Shown here: positions 61,237 through 64,000 of the stretch, one piece after another
How the letters are laid out: every line of letters starts with the position of its first letter
How positions within the stretch are numbered: the stretch's first letter is position 1
Source: an uncultured Erythrobacter sp.
Lineage (GTDB): Bacteria > Pseudomonadota > Alphaproteobacteria > Sphingomonadales > Sphingomonadaceae
Direction of reading: 5' to 3'
Assembly: GCA_947503275.1 (NCBI GenBank)
Contig: CANNCZ010000002.1
Span: 388,733-452,732 of the forward strand
Length of the DNA: 64,000 nucleotides
Notes under the pieces: generated by a model
What the model saw: only the letters and a program-made list of their open reading frames with translations
What the model was told of the DNA's origin: nothing
Database searches by the model: none
Position numbers and translations under genes: made by a program

Positions 61237-62444
61237 CTGACAAAATCGATCTCCCCAGACCCGAGGATTTGGCGGTCGCTGAATTTGCAGCGGATGCTCC
61301 AGAACCCGCAAGCGCCACCAAAAGCGGCAATGTCGCGGTCTTTTGCGGCCACATGTTCAACACGGGGAGCGAGGCGGAGCGCGTCCTTGCGCAAAAAATC
61401 GCTGATGAACTGGAAGCGCGCAACATCGCGGTCGGTTTTGGTCCGCTAGCCTGCGGTGCCGACATCGTGATCGCTGAGGAATTGCTTAAACGCGGTGCAG
61501 AACTGAATCTTGTGCTGCCGTTCGCTGAAAACGACTTTATCGAAGAAAGCGTTTTGTGCGGAGGCGAGGCGTGGATGCCGCGTTACAAAGCCTGCCGCGA
61601 GGCGGCGAAATCGGTGAGTTTTGCAACGCCGGCTGACTATGTCGGCGATGATAATCAGTTCGCCTACAACACCCTTTACGCAATGGGCCTTGCGGTGCTG
61701 CGTTCGCAAAAGCGCGGGTGCGACGCAGTACAGATCGCCGTTGTCTCCGACCAATTTGCCAGTTTCTCGCAGACCGGAATCGCCGGCACCAAAGCGGACA
61801 TGAAGCTCTGGCAGGATCTGGGACGCGAAACGGTTGCAATCCCTGCTGGCAAAGTGCCCCGAGACCTTAAATTCCCTGTGCGCGAGAAAGTCCAAGGCGG
61901 CACCCGGCGCGAAATCCGCTCTATCATCTTTGCGGATTACAAAGGGTTCTCGCGCATTGGCGAGCGCGCCCTGCCCGACTTCATGAACATCATCATGGGC
62001 CGGATCGCTAAAGTGCTGCACGATTTCGGCGATCATGTGGAGTTTCGCAACACTTGGGGCGATGCGCTTTACGCCGTCATTGATGAGCCGCGCATGGCGG
62101 CCGCAATTGCGCTGAGATTGCAAGATGAGCTGCGCGATTTGCCGCCCGGCCTAATCCCTGATGGCGCAGTCGCAGGGATGCGCACCGGGGTGCATTACGG
62201 GCCAATCTGGGTTGGCACTGACCGCATTACCGGCAACCGTCTATGGTATGGTGGCGAGGTCAACCGGACCGCCCGGATCGAACCTGTTACACCGGTCGGC
62301 GGCGTCTATTGCACTGAGAGCTTTGCCGCTGCGCTGCTGATGGACGACTACAATGAATGCCAGTTTACCTCGGTTGGCCGAGTGATCTTGCCCAAGAATT
62401 ACGGTGAGGTTGAACTGTTCCGGTTGGAACGCGGCTCAGATTAA
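61233..62444 (+). CDS. SLOG-like nucleotide sensor fused to class III nucleotide cyclase
   Basis: 403 residues from ATG 61233, which overlaps the TIR gene's stop (ATGA). About 35-190 is a Rossmann-like SLOG domain: VAVFCGHMF, GPLACGADIVIAEELLKRG and LNLVLPFAEND match the G-x-A-x-GAD...E pattern. About 225-390 is a class III cyclase: metal Asp235 (FADYKGFS) and Asp277 (TWGDAL), transition-state Asn344 and Arg348 (VNRTAR). The two positions that choose adenine in usual cyclases (Lys, Asp) align by eye with Asn273 and Asn335, so the substrate may not be ATP. With a TIR partner this recalls both Pycsar (cyclase + TIR) and Thoeris (TIR + SLOG). Confidence 0.83.
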   Translation: MTDKIDLPRPEDLAVAEFAADAPEPASATKSGNVAVFCGHMFNTGSEAERVLAQKIADELEARNIAVGFGPLACGADIVIAEELLKRGAELNLVLPFAENDFIEESVLCGGEAWMPRYKACREAAKSVSFATPADYVGDDNQFAYNTLYAMGLAVLRSQKRGCDAVQIAVVSDQFASFSQTGIAGTKADMKLWQDLGRETVAIPAGKVPRDLKFPVREKVQGGTRREIRSIIFADYKGFSRIGERALPDFMNIIMGRIAKVLHDFGDHVEFRNTWGDALYAVIDEPRMAAAIALRLQDELRDLPPGLIPDGAVAGMRTGVHYGPIWVGTDRITGNRLWYGGEVNRTARIEPVTPVGGVYCTESFAAALLMDDYNECQFTSVGRVILPKNYGEVELFRLERGSD

Positions 62445-62752
62445 CTGGATCTGTTGCGGGCGACGCTGGCCTCCATTGCAGCCAGTTGTTCCTCCGTGGC
62501 CGGGTTTTGCCGAGTAGCCTTCCATTCCTCCATCGGCATTCCGTGGATCAGCGCGCGCGCCGCGCTTTTGTCACCTTCATAGCCCGCATCACGGATCCAG
62601 TCGGATAGGCAATTGCGGCAGAACCCCGCAAGCCCCATCAAATCGATATTTTGCGCATCGTGGCGATGCTGCAAATGGCGGACCAATCGGCGAAAAGCCG
62701 CTGCGGCAACCGCATCATCAAGGGCGTCGAGAGGATCATTTTCGTGAGGCAC
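62441..62752 (-). CDS. DUF1244 domain protein
   Basis: 103 residues from GTG 62752, with AAGGA eight bases upstream. [34 protein letters not shown] is the characteristic helical motif with the two nearby Cys and several His/Asp. The family is found in proteobacteria and has no proven function. It converges with the cyclase gene (4-base overlap) and is divergent from pyruvate kinase. Confidence 0.87.
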   Translation of the reverse strand: MPHENDPLDALDDAVAAAAFRRLVRHLQHRHDAQNIDLMGLAGFCRNCLSDWIRDAGYEGDKSAARALIHGMPMEEWKATRQNPATEEQLAAMEASVARNRSS

Positions 62753-62816
62753 TAGGCTTTTCCTTGAGTTGCAATCTTGCTGTGTCATAGCTGGCGTAGA
62801 CGGGTTCGGGAACAGT

Positions 62817-64000
62817 ATGGCACAGCGCGACAAAAACATGGCAATCCAAAAATTCGACCCACGCGGTCGTAAGGTCAAAATCCTCGCCACGGTCGGCCCT
62901 GCCAGCCGCTCTCCAGAGATGTTGCGCAAGCTGTTTAAAGCTGGTGCCGATGCATTCCGCGTCAATATGAGCCACGGCGAACACGCCGATCACGCCAGCG
63001 CAATCCAAGCGATTCGCGCACTGGAAAAAGAGTTTGCTCACCCCATCGCGATCCTTGCCGATTTGCAGGGTCCGAAACTGCGCGTTGGGACTTTCAAAGA
63101 TGGCAAAGCGGTCATCCGCCATTCGGGTCACTTCACACTCGACCGCGATCCAACACCCGGTGATGAAACCCGCGTCTGCCTGCCGCACCCGGAATTGTTC
63201 GGCATTTTGCAACGCGGACAGCGGCTTTTGATCAATGACGGCAAGATCAAGCTGATCGTCAAAGAGGCGGATGAAAACCGCATCTTTTGTTCTGCCGAAG
63301 TTGGCGGCGTAATCTCAGATCGCAAAGGCGTGAATGTGCCCGATGCGGAGGTGCCCATCCCTGCGCTCACCGAAAAGGACCGCAAAGACCTTGCCTTCGC
63401 TGTCGAACAAGGCGCGGACTGGATTGCGCTTTCCTTTGTCCAGAGACCCGAGGACATGGCCGAAGCTCGCAAGCTGGTCGCGTCCCATGCAGCAGGCGGT
63501 CACATCGCTGCTCTGTGCGCCAAAATCGAAAAGCCCCAGGCGGTTGGCCGGCTCGATGGCATTATTGAATTGTCTGATGGCATCATGGTCGCGCGCGGTG
63601 ACCTCGGCGTTGAGCTAGAACCGCACGAGGTCCCACCGCTGCAAAAGAGCATTGTCGCCGCGTGTCGCAGGGCTGGCAAACCAGTAATCGTAGCGACGCA
63701 AATGCTCGAATCCATGATCGAAAGCCCAATGCCCACACGCGCGGAGGTCTCCGACGTCGCCAATGCCGTCTATGACGGGGCCGATGCGGTGATGCTATCT
63801 GCCGAAAGCGCGGCAGGCGATTGGCCGGAGGAGTCCGTCGCGATGATGCATTCCATCGCCGGGCAAGTGGAGCGCGACGCAGGCTATAAGGAACGCGTTA
63901 GACTGCTCGACACAACGCCCGATGCAACCACGTCGGATGCCCTCGCGCACAGCTGTATGACGATTACCGAGACTGTGCCGATCAGCGCCATCACAGTCTT
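62817..64000 (+). CDS. pyk: Pyruvate kinase, N-terminal part (cut by window end)
   Basis: 394 residues are visible, open to the end of the window. [35 protein letters not shown] is the pyruvate kinase N-terminus, [11 protein letters not shown] follows, then [10 protein letters not shown] with the catalytic Lys and [12 protein letters not shown] and [21 protein letters not shown]. It makes pyruvate and ATP from phosphoenolpyruvate and ADP. The start could be 62817 or the ATG at 62838; ribosome sites are weak. It lies 64 bases from the divergent DUF1244 gene. Confidence 0.95.
   Translation, partial: MAQRDKNMAIQKFDPRGRKVKILATVGPASRSPEMLRKLFKAGADAFRVNMSHGEHADHASAIQAIRALEKEFAHPIAILADLQGPKLRVGTFKDGKAVIRHSGHFTLDRDPTPGDETRVCLPHPELFGILQRGQRLLINDGKIKLIVKEADENRIFCSAEVGGVISDRKGVNVPDAEVPIPALTEKDRKDLAFAVEQGADWIALSFVQRPEDMAEARKLVASHAAGGHIAALCAKIEKPQAVGRLDGIIELSDGIMVARGDLGVELEPHEVPPLQKSIVAACRRAGKPVIVATQMLESMIESPMPTRAEVSDVANAVYDGADAVMLSAESAAGDWPEESVAMMHSIAGQVERDAGYKERVRLLDTTPDATTSDALAHSCMTITETVPISAITV

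Noticed and set aside
61446..62123. 225-residue minus-strand frame inside the cyclase gene
   Set aside because: It is a shadow of the well-supported plus-strand cyclase; the protein has no family features.
60205..62444. Direct assignment to Thoeris or Pycsar
   Set aside because: There is no SIR2-SLOG (ThsA) partner, and the TIR protein has no visible cyclic-nucleotide-binding domain as in PycTIR. Only a mixed resemblance can be claimed.

Overview
The window looks like the chromosome of a marine sphingomonad, most likely an Erythrobacter/Altererythrobacter-type alphaproteobacterium. This is an inference from protein style, from GapR (DUF2312), DUF1244, a YebC-RuvC pairing, HWE-type kinase signalling and a gene-transfer-agent (GTA) type spike gene. 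No rRNA or tRNA genes, insertion sequences or CRISPR arrays were seen.

Bases 1-24779 form a large surface-polysaccharide locus of the Wzx/Wzy type. It starts with wecC (cut by the window edge) and wecB for UDP-ManNAcA. An outer-membrane export lipoprotein and a Wzc-like tyrosine autokinase follow, then glycosyltransferases, O-acetyltransferases, a NodB deacetylase, a FemAB-like transferase, a sulfotransferase, a methyltransferase, a Wzx flippase and a Wzy/ligase-like polymerase. The rmlACDB genes for dTDP-L-rhamnose close it. Between the polymerase and rmlB sit two virion-type genes: a small spike-base protein of the Rhodobacter capsulatus rcc01079 (GTA head spike) family and a 1692-residue spike/fibre protein with a beta-helix-like part and an SGNH-esterase-like part. 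No other phage gene is near. GTA spikes of R. capsulatus bind capsule, so the spike and its presumed sugar receptor appear to be linked in one locus.

Bases 24982-32073 hold a lasso-peptide cluster. It has a nucleotidyltransferase, an ABC exporter, a PqqD-like recognition protein (B1), an HprK-like kinase, a 42-residue precursor (absent from ordinary ORF lists because of its size), an Asn-synthetase-like cyclase (C) and a transglutaminase-like protease (B2). The predicted core is GSGTMFRDGAVNNSRF with an 8-residue ring closed at Asp8. Kinase plus nucleotidyltransferase suggests tailoring by phosphorylation and a further group. A small secreted protein, a second O-antigen-ligase-like protein and a periplasmic TPR-like protein follow (32230-34782).

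Bases 34789-59748 are mostly ordinary chromosome: an acyl-CoA degradation trio, a CheB-CheR-PAS-HWE kinase with its response regulator, a PQQ alcohol dehydrogenase, purU and purT (formate release and use), a degenerate GGDEF protein next to a PilZ-HTH fusion, lysC, ubiG, a glycerophosphodiester phosphodiesterase, ruvC, yebC-like and a CPBP protease.

Bases 60205-62444 encode a two-gene operon: a membrane-anchored TIR protein followed, with a 4-base overlap, by a protein joining a SLOG-like nucleotide-sensor domain to a class III nucleotide cyclase. This mixes the parts of Thoeris (TIR + SLOG) and Pycsar (class III cyclase + TIR) and is the best candidate for an undescribed signalling or defence system. 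The window ends inside pyruvate kinase.
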